Shown piece by piece: positions 1 through 5,724 of a stretch of 17,656 nt of DNA. The notes beneath the pieces were generated by a model that worked only from the letters and a program-made list of their open reading frames with translations, ran no database searches and was not told the origin of the DNA. The translations under genes and the position numbers were made by a program. Every line of letters begins with the position of its first letter. Positions within the stretch are counted from its first letter, which is position 1. Source of the stretch: GWA2-66-18 sp964537395 (lineage in GTDB: Bacteria; Elusimicrobiota; Elusimicrobia; UBA1565; UBA9628); NCBI GenBank assembly GCA_964537395.1, contig CAZIBN010000070.1, forward strand, positions 1 through 17,656. The letters run 5' to 3'.

Positions 1-65
1 TTGTGCCGACGCGCGCTTACTTTGTGGAGTTCCTGTAGCGCGCGCGGCACAGCGTGGCGTTATGC
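1..65 (+). mobile_element. Partial integron attC site (right part)
   Basis: This is the 3' part of an attC recombination site cut by the window edge. The arms at 3-16 and 38-50 are complementary over 13 base pairs, with a single unpaired A at position 9, an extrahelical base of the kind that sets strand choice in folded attC sites. The loop is 17-37. An 8-base spacer (51-58) leads to the core GTTATGC at 59-65, close to the GTTRRRY consensus; integrase exchange would fall between G59 and T60. The left core lies upstream of the window. The complementary left core GCATAAC recurs at 642-648 at the end of the next cassette, which supports the call. Confidence 0.75.
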
Positions 66-82
66 GCCAACCTGGGAGGCCC

Positions 83-111
83 TTGACAAAGCGTACGACT
101 TCCGGTACGCT
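83..111 (+). promoter_or_regulatory. Sigma-70-like promoter of the toxin-antitoxin operon
   Basis: A perfect -35 TTGACA (83-88) is followed after 17 bp by TACGCT (106-111) as the -10. A good ribosome-binding site AAGGGAG (115-121) sits 7 bases before the antitoxin ATG at 129. The promoter lies inside the cassette, so the operon need not depend on an integron Pc promoter. Confidence 0.75.
91..110. promoter_or_regulatory. Palindromic operator, probable Phd/YefM binding site
   Basis: GCGTAC (91-96) and GTACGC (105-110) form a perfect inverted repeat around an 8-base centre. It lies in the spacer and -10 of the toxin-antitoxin promoter. Antitoxins of the Phd/YefM family repress their own operons by binding palindromes that overlap the promoter; the GTAC core resembles that of the YefM operator. 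Binding is inferred. Confidence 0.55.
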
Positions 112-128
112 TCTAAGGGAGACCAAAA

Positions 129-371
129 ATGACCACCCTAACCGCTAGCACTGCCAGGGCCCAGCTCTACAAGCTCCTAGATCAAACGGCTGCCTCCCAT
201 GAGCCCGTTCAAATTACTGGGAAGCGCTCGAGCGCTGTTCTTATCTCCGAGGAAGATTGGCGTTCGATTCAGGAAACCCTGCATTTGCTCTCGATTCCGG
301 GGATGCGTGAGTCAATTCGCGCAGGCCTCAAGGCACCCGTCAGAAAGCTGTCCAAAAAGCTCTCTTGGTGA
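129..371 (+). CDS. Phd/YefM family antitoxin
   Basis: An 80-residue antitoxin of the Phd/YefM family. These proteins neutralise their toxin by direct binding and repress the operon through an N-terminal DNA-binding fold. The sequence has the family's N-terminal pattern (S/T-A-R-A-Q-L-Y-K-L-L-D, residues 8-18), then the beta hairpin PVQITGKRSSAVLISEEDW (residues 26-44) with the typical GKR and AVLIS, and a helical, basic C-terminus that would wrap the toxin. The ATG at 129 follows AAGGGAG by 7 bases. The stop overlaps the toxin start (GTGA), so the two are translationally coupled. It is carried on an integron cassette. Confidence 0.92.
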   Translation: MTTLTASTARAQLYKLLDQTAASHEPVQITGKRSSAVLISEEDWRSIQETLHLLSIPGMRESIRAGLKAPVRKLSKKLSW

Positions 372-631
372 TCTGGCAACTCGTTTATACCAAGCAGGCC
401 AATAAGGACGCCAAGAAGCTCTCATCTGCCGGGCTAAAACCAAAGGCGGAAGAACTGCTAGCGGTGCTCCGGAAGAACCCATTTCAGAATCCGCCCCCCT
501 TCGAAAAGCTCGTTGGAGATCTGGCAGGCGCATACTCCAGGCGCATCAACATCCAGCATCGCTTGGTGTATCAGGTTTTAGCGGAAATCAAAACTGTGAA
601 AGTCATCCGGCTTTGGACCCACTACGAATGA
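368..631 (+). CDS. YoeB/Txe family toxin (ribosome-dependent mRNA endonuclease)
   Basis: An 87-residue toxin of the Txe/YoeB family in the RelE fold superfamily, which cuts mRNA at the ribosomal A site. Counting from the GTG at 368, Glu46, Arg65 and the C-terminal His85-Tyr86 fall where E. coli YoeB has its catalytic Glu46, Arg65, His83 and Tyr84 (family knowledge, matched by eye). The RRIN..HRLVY block (58-68) is highly typical. GTG 368 is preferred over TTG 365 because it gives the coupled GTGA overlap with the antitoxin stop and the usual N-terminus (MIWQLVYTKQA). Nothing in the sequence suggests inactivation. Confidence 0.92.
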   Translation: MIWQLVYTKQANKDAKKLSSAGLKPKAEELLAVLRKNPFQNPPPFEKLVGDLAGAYSRRINIQHRLVYQVLAEIKTVKVIRLWTHYE

Positions 632-641
632 TGCCGTTTGC

Positions 642-725
642 GCATAACCATTCGATTCTGCTGACCGCGGCCTCAGATGGGGATGGATTTCGGATAGCCG
701 CGGCAGCAGATCGTCTGCGTTGGGC
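642..725 (+). mobile_element. Integron attC site, complete
   Basis: An 84-bp attC. The left core is GCATAAC (642-648) and the right core is GTTGGGC (719-725), the latter a full match to GTTRRRY. The inner arms at 654-671 and 697-712 pair over 16 bp when one T and one A of the left arm are left unpaired, the usual extrahelical bases. The loop is 672-696. It begins 10 bases after the toxin stop codon, a normal place for a cassette attC. Confidence 0.85.
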
Positions 726-1951
726 ATACAAATGAGCGATAACCATCCAATTGGCCGCAGTTGCCTTCGCGCAATAATAGTCACCGCGCTTGTCGCGGGG
801 TCATGCCTCGCCTCCTGCGCGGCGCACGCCTCGAGGGTCGAGCCATCGACAACTTGTATTACCGATACTTGGCTGGAAGCCGGACCGGCGACCTTTTTTG
901 AGAATGACCTGTACGGTACGCTCAAGACGTACGTGAACCACGCCCGCACGACCCTGGCGCTCAGCACGCCAAGTCTAAGCGGGTTCGGCGTTCTTGCGGC
1001 GTCCGAGGCCGTGAAAATCCCCGGCACGCTCAGGAGTCAGGGCCTGGCCTTCGACGGCTCCTCGCCCGTTTTTTCGTGGCGCTACGGGCTCCAGCGCACC
1101 GATTCGCGGTATCGTCCCTTAGTGACGCGCTCGTTCGCGATTCCGCCGGACATCCAGGCCGAGCATTACAACCCCGGAAAGAAGAACGGCTTCAGCCACA
1201 TCGGCGATATAGACGTCGCTGACGGCAGACTTTACGCGCCGATTGAGGATGAGGACAACCGCACTAAGCCGTTCATCGCGATCTTCGATCCGAAGACGCT
1301 GCTATACACGGGTGAGAAGCATCTGCTGCCGGTCGAGAAACTCCCGCATGGTGTGCCGTGGATCGCGGTGGATGCGTCGCGCAACGTGTTCTATACAATG
1401 AACTGGAATTCGCAAGACCTCCAGGTATTCGACTTGAAGACGTTCGCATTCGCCAGGACCGTTCCGCTGAGGGACGCGGCCGTGTCGGGACGTCTTATCC
1501 TGCGCGTCCAGGGCGGCAAGGTGCACCGCGGCCTGCTTTACGTCTCGAGCGACTCGAACGAGGAGGTGGTGGACGTCCGGAGCGCGAAGCTCAAGCGTAA
1601 GCGTCTCTACGTGATCGCCCCCCTCAGCGGGCTGGCCCGGGAGATTGCCCACCTTGATGAGCCCGATGGCGCCGCGCTCCAGGGGCTGGCTTTTGATCCC
1701 GACGGGACGCTTCACTTGCTCGTGCTAGCCCCGTACTTTTATAATGACCGCTTCCCGATCGAGTTGGAAACCAACGGAGACGATTGGAACCCATCGGCGC
1801 GATTGATACGCTTCAAAAGGTCACAGTGCAAATAGGCGTTCCCATTTGTGCTTTTGCGAACGACTACGGGCGAAACCAAGCCGCCCAACAAGTGCTTCTG
1901 CCGACACGCGCCGGTAGGGAGTGCCAGTAGTGCGCGCGCCAGAGCGATGCG
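720..1951 (+). mobile_element. Integron gene cassette 2
   Basis: A 1232-bp unit between crossover points 719/720 and 1951/1952. Its 5' core GTTGGGC (719-725) is the exact complement of the left core GCCCAAC (1883-1889) of its own attC, independent confirmation that both ends belong together. It carries a single gene whose ATG lies 12 bases inside the boundary, as is usual for cassettes. At about 1.2 kb it is on the long side for a cassette. Confidence 0.72.
732..1835 (+). CDS. Exported beta-propeller-like protein of unknown function
   Basis: 367 residues. The N-terminus has a basic start and a hydrophobic stretch (about 13-33), giving a signal peptide with likely cleavage after an A-x-A site near residues 32-36. 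The rest contains repeated beta-strand units such as GDIDVADGRLYAPI, WIAVDASRNVFYTMNW and GLAFDPDGTLHLLVL, which resemble YVTN/SMP-30-type propeller blades (pattern by eye; no family assigned). The function is unknown; such folds bind ligands or proteins outside the cytoplasm. ATG 732 is chosen over the upstream TTG 720 because the TTG is part of the attC core. No clear ribosome-binding site is visible. It is the only gene of cassette 2. Confidence 0.75.
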   Translation: MSDNHPIGRSCLRAIIVTALVAGSCLASCAAHASRVEPSTTCITDTWLEAGPATFFENDLYGTLKTYVNHARTTLALSTPSLSGFGVLAASEAVKIPGTLRSQGLAFDGSSPVFSWRYGLQRTDSRYRPLVTRSFAIPPDIQAEHYNPGKKNGFSHIGDIDVADGRLYAPIEDEDNRTKPFIAIFDPKTLLYTGEKHLLPVEKLPHGVPWIAVDASRNVFYTMNWNSQDLQVFDLKTFAFARTVPLRDAAVSGRLILRVQGGKVHRGLLYVSSDSNEEVVDVRSAKLKRKRLYVIAPLSGLAREIAHLDEPDGAALQGLAFDPDGTLHLLVLAPYFYNDRFPIELETNGDDWNPSARLIRFKRSQCK

Positions 1952-1957
1952 TTCGAT
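1883..1957 (+). mobile_element. Degenerate attC site, apparent end of the cassette array
   Basis: The left core is GCCCAAC (1883-1889), the exact complement of the cassette's 5' core. After 8-base spacers on both sides the arms CTGCCG..CGCGC (1898-1911) and GCGCGCGCCAG (1932-1942) pair with three unpaired left-arm bases and one mismatch. The right core GTTCGAT (1951-1957) departs from GTTRRRY. No complementary ATCGAAC core is found downstream, so I see no further cassette. The arm sequence and the AGCG..GC spacer resemble the partial attC at 1-65. Confidence 0.6.
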
Positions 1958-1991
1958 ATCAAGACCCACGCCCAAGATGACCGCCGCGCGG

Positions 1992-2498
1992 CTAATACAG
2001 CGCGTTGATGGGGGCGGCGTACGAGATCGGCCACGGCCCGCCGCGCTCGCCCCGCTCATCGGTGAACCAGCCCAGGCTATCGGCGAGGTCGAAGCCGGCC
2101 CAGGAATGGCGCAGGCCGTCCTTTGCGTCGTACCAGCGCAGCTCGAGCAGGCGGGGCTTGAGCGCGGCCTCGCCGCCAGCCTCCACCGTCTTGACGACAT
2201 CGAGCTCTGGATTGTTTTCCAGGCCGATGTAATAGAACGCGACCGAGCCCGTGGCGTGGCAGGCGGGCTCGGGAGAATCATCGCGATAGACGATGCCGAC
2301 CCAATAGGACACGGAATGGACGCTTAAAAGCATCGGCGTCACACGACGCACGGGGCGCGCGAGATGATCCGCCAGACGCGCCGCGGGAACGGACAAGGCC
2401 GAGGAGCTGACCCATTGCCAATCAGGAGTGCAGGACTCGGCGGCGCGGCAGGGGATGACGGAGGACAGAAGAAGGGCGGCGACGAGAAGTTTGATCAT
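1992..2498 (-). CDS. Small exported protein of unknown function
   Basis: 168 residues with a clear N-terminal signal peptide (MIKLLVAALLLSSVIPCRAAES; likely cleavage after residue 19 or 20, R-A-A). The mature part has four or so cysteines/aromatics without a motif I recognise and an SVAFYYIGLENNPELDVV segment that could be beta structure. I cannot assign a family. No ribosome-binding site precedes the start; a TATCAT hexamer lies 6 bases upstream, so a leaderless message is possible but the -35 is poor. It follows the MATE gene on the same strand, 70 bp after its stop, and could be its partner in transcription. It lies just beyond the end of the cassette array. Confidence 0.65.
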   Translation of the reverse strand: MIKLLVAALLLSSVIPCRAAESCTPDWQWVSSSALSVPAARLADHLARPVRRVTPMLLSVHSVSYWVGIVYRDDSPEPACHATGSVAFYYIGLENNPELDVVKTVEAGGEAALKPRLLELRWYDAKDGLRHSWAGFDLADSLGWFTDERGERGGPWPISYAAPINALY

Positions 2499-2517
2499 GC
2501 GCTCATGATAGCGCGGG

Positions 2518-2536
2518 CCCGCGCGCGACGCGCGGG
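2518..2536. other. GC-rich stem-loop between MATE gene and exported protein
   Basis: CCCGCGCG (2518-2525) and CGCGCGGG (2529-2536) can form an 8-bp stem with a 3-base loop, overlapping a further 14-bp palindrome at 2511-2524. It lies just after the MATE stop in the direction of transcription. There is no U-run, so it is not a standard intrinsic terminator; it may slow or stabilise the transcript end. Confidence 0.35.
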
Positions 2537-2568
2537 GCGAAAGGGTCAGACGCCGAGAGGCAAACGGT

Positions 2569-3936
2569 CTACACCGGCGCGGAGGCGGATACGGGCGGAT
2601 TGGGAACCGAACCGGTTTCCAGCACCATCCGCTCCCACTCGCGCCACAGCAGGACCGCGACGGAGGCGAGGCCCGCGACGAGGCCGAGCCAGAGGCCCAC
2701 GGCGCCCCATTTGAGGCCGAAGCCGAGGGTCATGCCGATGGGCAGGCCGATCAGCCAATGGCTGAGGAGGTTGATGATGAGCGGCCGGCGCGTGGAGCCA
2801 AGGCCGCGCAAGGCTCCCGTCAGCACGGCCTGGGCGCCGTCGAAGACCTGGAACGCGGCGCCGCAGTACAGCAGAGGTGTGGCGGCCGCGATCACCGTGT
2901 CGTCGGCGCCGAACAGGCCGAGGATGAATCGCGGCGCTAAAGCGAAGGTGACGCCAGTCGCCGCCATGAACGCCACGCTCATGATCGTCGCCGCCCGCCC
3001 CGAGGCCGCCGCCGCGCGCGGATCGCCGCGCCCGAGGGCCTGGCCGACGCGCGTCGCCGCCGCGTGGGAGAGGCCCATCGGGACCATGAAGGTGAGGCTC
3101 GCGAGGTTCAAAGTGAGCTGATGCGCGGCCAAGGTCTCGGCGCCGAGACGCCCGACGAGCGCGGTGACGAGCGAGAAGACCGCGACCTCGACCGCCATGG
3201 CCGCGCCGCCGGGGATGCCGAGAGCGGCCACGTCGATGAACAGGCGACGGTGCCAGCCGTGGAACTTGAAGGCGATCGCATCAAGGCGTCTCCACGATGC
3301 GATTGCGACGACCGAGAACATCGTCGCGTTGGCGGCCAAGGTGGCGAACGCCGAGCCGCGCACGCCGAGAGCGGGCGCGCCCCAGCTGCCGAAGACAAGG
3401 AACCAGTCGAGCACTGCGTTGACGAGGTTGCCCACGATGATCGCCGTCAGCAACGGCGTCGTCACGCTCATGGACTGAAGGAACTGGCGGCAGGCCACGA
3501 AGCACAGCCCCGGGAAAACGCCCCATCGTAGAACGTTGATATAACCGACAGCCCCCTCGGCGGCGCGGGGATCGACGCCGATGAAACGGTACGCGGGGCC
3601 GGCGAAGCCGAACAGGAAGAAGATCGGCAGCGCGACTGCGAGCGCCAGGACTAATGTATGCACGAGAAGCTGGCCGCACAGGTCGGGGCGTCCCGCGCCG
3701 AACGCCTTCGAGCTGTGGCTGTCGATGCCCATTACGACGCCCATGCCCACGACGAAGAAGGTGAAGTAGGTCATCGAGCCCAGGCCGACGGCGGCGATCG
3801 CCACGGGCCCGAGGCGGCCGACGAAGAGCATGTCCACCGTGCCGTACAGGACCATGCCGATCTGGGTCAAAGCGATGGGGCCGGCGAGCTTCATGACCGA
3901 GCCCGCCTCCGGCCACGGGAAATCCTTGATGAACAC
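2569..3936 (-). CDS. MATE family multidrug/solute efflux transporter
   Basis: 455 residues, the usual length for the family, with about twelve hydrophobic membrane segments. The opening (WPEAGSVMKLAGPIALTQIGMVLYGTVDMLFVGRLGPVAIAAVGLG) has the MATE hallmarks: a short amphipathic lead, a proline in the first membrane helix, and the VD..FVGRLG..A.A....G stretch. MATE proteins expel cationic drugs or metabolites by sodium or proton antiport in the inner membrane; the substrate cannot be told from sequence. The start is GTG at 3936 in a 47-bp gap divergent from the sigma factor; an internal ATG fourteen codons later would remove the amphipathic lead. Nothing ties it functionally to the sigma regulon except adjacency. 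Confidence 0.88.
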   Translation of the reverse strand: MFIKDFPWPEAGSVMKLAGPIALTQIGMVLYGTVDMLFVGRLGPVAIAAVGLGSMTYFTFFVVGMGVVMGIDSHSSKAFGAGRPDLCGQLLVHTLVLALAVALPIFFLFGFAGPAYRFIGVDPRAAEGAVGYINVLRWGVFPGLCFVACRQFLQSMSVTTPLLTAIIVGNLVNAVLDWFLVFGSWGAPALGVRGSAFATLAANATMFSVVAIASWRRLDAIAFKFHGWHRRLFIDVAALGIPGGAAMAVEVAVFSLVTALVGRLGAETLAAHQLTLNLASLTFMVPMGLSHAAATRVGQALGRGDPRAAAASGRAATIMSVAFMAATGVTFALAPRFILGLFGADDTVIAAATPLLYCGAAFQVFDGAQAVLTGALRGLGSTRRPLIINLLSHWLIGLPIGMTLGFGLKWGAVGLWLGLVAGLASVAVLLWREWERMVLETGSVPNPPVSASAPV

Positions 3937-3995
3937 ACCCTATGATACGAGTTAGATCGTCCGGCGAGGGCCTAAATGATAGGATGGCGCCTTCG

Positions 3996-4568
3996 ATGAG
4001 CGACCAGAATCGCCTGCGGGACCTCAAAGCGCGCCTCCCCGGATCGGTAGAGGCCTTGGTCGAGGAATTCACCTCGCCCCTCATGGCGGCCGCCCGTTCC
4101 TGGGGCCTCTCCGAGCGGGACGCGGAGGAGGCCGTCCAGGACACCTTGACCGACTTCCTGACCGCCATCGACCGCTTTGAAGGACGCTCGACGCTCAAAA
4201 CGTTCCTGTTCGGCGTTCTCTATAACAAGTGCTCGGAGAGACGGCGCAAGAACAAGCGCGAGGAGGCGACCGAAGACATGGAGGCGGCCTTCGCGGGACG
4301 CTTCGGCTCCCTGGGCGTCTGGAACAGCCTGCCGCGCGGCCCGGAAGAAGAGGCCGTCAACGGCGAGCTCAAGGCCTGGCTCGAGGAATGCGCCAAAGGC
4401 CTCTCCGACGAGCAAAGATCCGCTTTTCAGCTGAAAACCGTAGAAGACATGTCCACAGAAGAAGCCTGTAAGATTATCGGGGTCTCAGCCACCAATCTTG
4501 GGGTGCTCATGTTCCGGGCTCGCAATAAACTCCGGGAGTGCCTCGAGAAGAAATGGACGAAACGATGA
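3996..4568 (+). CDS. ECF (group 4) RNA polymerase sigma factor
   Basis: 190 residues from ATG 3996, a normal ECF size, with only sigma regions 2 and 4. Region 2 spans about residues 22-85 (DAEEAVQDTLTDFLTAIDRF then STLKTFLFGVLYNKCSERRR), where the -10 is melted and bound. Region 4 spans about 135-185 (LSDEQRSAFQLK...EACKIIGVSATNLGVLMFRARNKLRECL), the -35-binding helix-turn-helix. ATG 3996 has AGGATGG 8 bases upstream; ATG 3984 (194 residues) is a close alternative. The stop overlaps the zinc-finger gene by ATGA. I infer that it reads the four TGTAA-N20-CGTAT sites downstream. No such site precedes the sigma gene itself, so self-activation through this motif is not evident. Confidence 0.9.
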   Translation: MSDQNRLRDLKARLPGSVEALVEEFTSPLMAAARSWGLSERDAEEAVQDTLTDFLTAIDRFEGRSTLKTFLFGVLYNKCSERRRKNKREEATEDMEAAFAGRFGSLGVWNSLPRGPEEEAVNGELKAWLEECAKGLSDEQRSAFQLKTVEDMSTEEACKIIGVSATNLGVLMFRARNKLRECLEKKWTKR

Positions 4569-4801
4569 GCTGGATCCCGTCATGCTCGGATGTGGCGCGC
4601 GCGGTCAGCGACGACTCGTATAACGAGGCCTCGCCGTCCCGCCGCGTCATGCTCCGCCTTCATATGGCCGTCTGCTGGTTCTGCCGGCGTTACGCCGCGC
4701 AGATCCGGTGGATCGACCGGGCGGCCCGAGAAACCTGGGGCGTACCCGCCCCGGGCGACGCGGACGTCAAGCGCCGCCTCATCTCCCGCCTGAAGTCCTG
4801 A
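4565..4801 (+). CDS. Small zinc-finger anti-sigma factor (ZAS type)
   Basis: 78 residues. Cys7 followed by His33-xxx-Cys37-xx-Cys40 is the zinc-binding signature of the ZAS anti-sigma domain (as in RsrA/ChrR), so it probably holds the preceding sigma factor inactive. Unlike ChrR there is no C-terminal cupin-like sensor domain, and there is no membrane segment, so it should be cytosolic; the signal must reach the zinc site itself or another protein. ATG 4565 overlaps the sigma stop (ATGA); in-frame starts at 4538 and 4553 are less likely. The C-terminal part (W.DRAARETWGV...DADVKRRLISRLKS) is helical and charged. Confidence 0.78.
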   Translation: MSWIPSCSDVARAVSDDSYNEASPSRRVMLRLHMAVCWFCRRYAAQIRWIDRAARETWGVPAPGDADVKRRLISRLKS

Positions 4802-4888
4802 CCCCGGCGACGAGAACAACCCTTTACACCGCCGCCATGTGCGCGGCCGCGCGCGACATGTATCGTGCCGTCATGGGAGCCGGGCGCC

Positions 4889-4918
4889 TGTAAGATTGAC
4901 GGGGCCTCGGCCACATAT
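4889..4918 (+). promoter_or_regulatory. Putative ECF promoter of the DUF1295-CFA operon
   Basis: TGTAA (4889-4893) and CATAT (4914-4918), with 25 bp from first base to first base, the same as in three other sites here. The -10 has one change (CATAT for CGTAT). It sits in the 146-bp gap after the anti-sigma gene; transcription would start near 4925, about 20 bases before the DUF1295 ATG. Confidence 0.62.
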
Positions 4919-4947
4919 CTTTGGGCGGACACAGCCCACAAGACATC

Positions 4948-5724
4948 ATGACCCAGACGACGACCCTCATCTCAGGCTGGCTCGGTCTCTGCGTCTTCTT
5001 CGCGGCGCTGTGGACCATCCAGCGCCGGACCAAGGACGCGAGCCTCGTGGACGTCGGCTGGGCCGCGAGCCTGGGGGCGCTGGCTCTTCTGTGCGCGGCG
5101 GTACTGCCCGGCGACCCGGGACGCCGCGCTCTCGTCGGCGCGATGGGCGCGCTGTGGTCCGTGCGGCTGGCCTGGCATCTTTATATCGACCGGGTGCGAG
5201 GCAAAGGCGAGGACGGCCGTTACGCGGCCCTTCGCGCGTCGTGGGGCGCCAACGCCGATCGGAACTTCTTCTGGTTCTTCCAGGCCCAGGGCGCGTTGGC
5301 AGCACTTCTGGCCCTTCCCTTCGCCGCGCTGGCGGCCCGTTCCGGGGAGCTCGGTCTCCTCGACGCCGCCGGCGCGGCTCTTTGGCTCATCGGCGTCGCG
5401 GGAGAACGCGCGGCCGACACGACCTTGGCGCGGTTTCGCGCCAACCCGGCCAATAAAGGGAGGACCTGCCGCGAGGGACTGTGGGGATATTCCCGGCACC
5501 CCAATTATTTCTTCGAGTGGACGCACTGGCTTTCCTATGCGTTGATGGCCCCCGCCGACTGGCAGGTCTGGCTCTCCCCCGCCTTGATGCTTTATTTTCT
5601 TCTGCGCGTGACCGGGATCCCCACGACCGAGGAGCAGGCGCTGCGCTCTCGGGGCGAGGATTACCGCCGCTATCAGCGCGAGACCTCGATGTTCATTCCC
5701 TGGTTCCCCCGGAGGGCCTCATGA
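4948..5724 (+). CDS. DUF1295 membrane protein (steroid 5-alpha-reductase-like)
   Basis: 258 residues with several membrane helices. The C-terminal signature LWGYSRHPNYFFEW (178-191) and a late EDYRRYQ..TS.FIPW match DUF1295 proteins, relatives of steroid 5-alpha-reductases and isoprenylcysteine methyltransferases; the RHPNY region in that superfamily binds the nicotinamide or SAM cofactor. The true substrate is unknown; in photo-oxidative stress clusters it accompanies CFA-type methyltransferases, which suggests an inner-membrane lipid reductase (inference). ATG 4948 is chosen; a TTG at 4921 is only two bases after the putative -10. First gene of a seven-gene operon; the stop overlaps the next ATG by ATGA. 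Confidence 0.86.
   Translation: MTQTTTLISGWLGLCVFFAALWTIQRRTKDASLVDVGWAASLGALALLCAAVLPGDPGRRALVGAMGALWSVRLAWHLYIDRVRGKGEDGRYAALRASWGANADRNFFWFFQAQGALAALLALPFAALAARSGELGLLDAAGAALWLIGVAGERAADTTLARFRANPANKGRTCREGLWGYSRHPNYFFEWTHWLSYALMAPADWQVWLSPALMLYFLLRVTGIPTTEEQALRSRGEDYRRYQRETSMFIPWFPRRAS

Larger units (their letters stand above)
60..719 (+). mobile_element. Integron gene cassette 1 (toxin-antitoxin cassette)
   Basis: A 660-bp unit bounded by the G/TT crossover points at 59/60 and 719/720. It holds one toxin-antitoxin operon with its own promoter and ends in a full attC site. The 5' core (GTTATGC) and the left core of its attC (GCATAAC at 642-648) are exact reverse complements, as expected if the cassette once existed as a closed circle. 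Toxin-antitoxin cassettes with their own promoters are a known feature of large chromosomal integrons, where they are thought to stabilise the array. No integrase gene is in the window, so which side the integrase lies on can only be inferred: cassettes normally read away from attI, so it would be to the left. Confidence 0.78.

Noticed and set aside
578..1027. Minus-strand open frame across the attC and cassette 2 gene start
   Set aside because: It runs opposite to a gene with a clear signal peptide and crosses an attC site; no recognisable motif.
2511..2536. GC-rich hairpin as an intrinsic terminator for the MATE gene
   Set aside because: No U-run follows the stem in the direction of transcription; kept only as a stem-loop.
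3934..3976. CGTAT on the minus strand at 3949-3945, just before the MATE start, as a fifth ECF promoter
   Set aside because: There is no TGTAA at the required 25-bp distance (the sequence there reads TAGGC), so it lacks the -35 half.
3937..3995. Autoregulated ECF promoter before the sigma gene
   Set aside because: No TGTAA-N20-CGTAT is found in the gap or the 150 bp before it; control of the sigma gene stays unknown.
3281..4198. 305-codon minus-strand open frame overlapping the MATE and sigma genes
   Set aside because: Arginine-rich, low-complexity shadow typical of GC-rich DNA; both overlapping genes are convincing.
5481..5720. N-terminal extension of the CFA-like methyltransferase in the open frame upstream of 5721
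   Set aside because: It lies within the DUF1295 gene in another frame, and ATG 5721 has a ribosome-binding site and the ATGA overlap.
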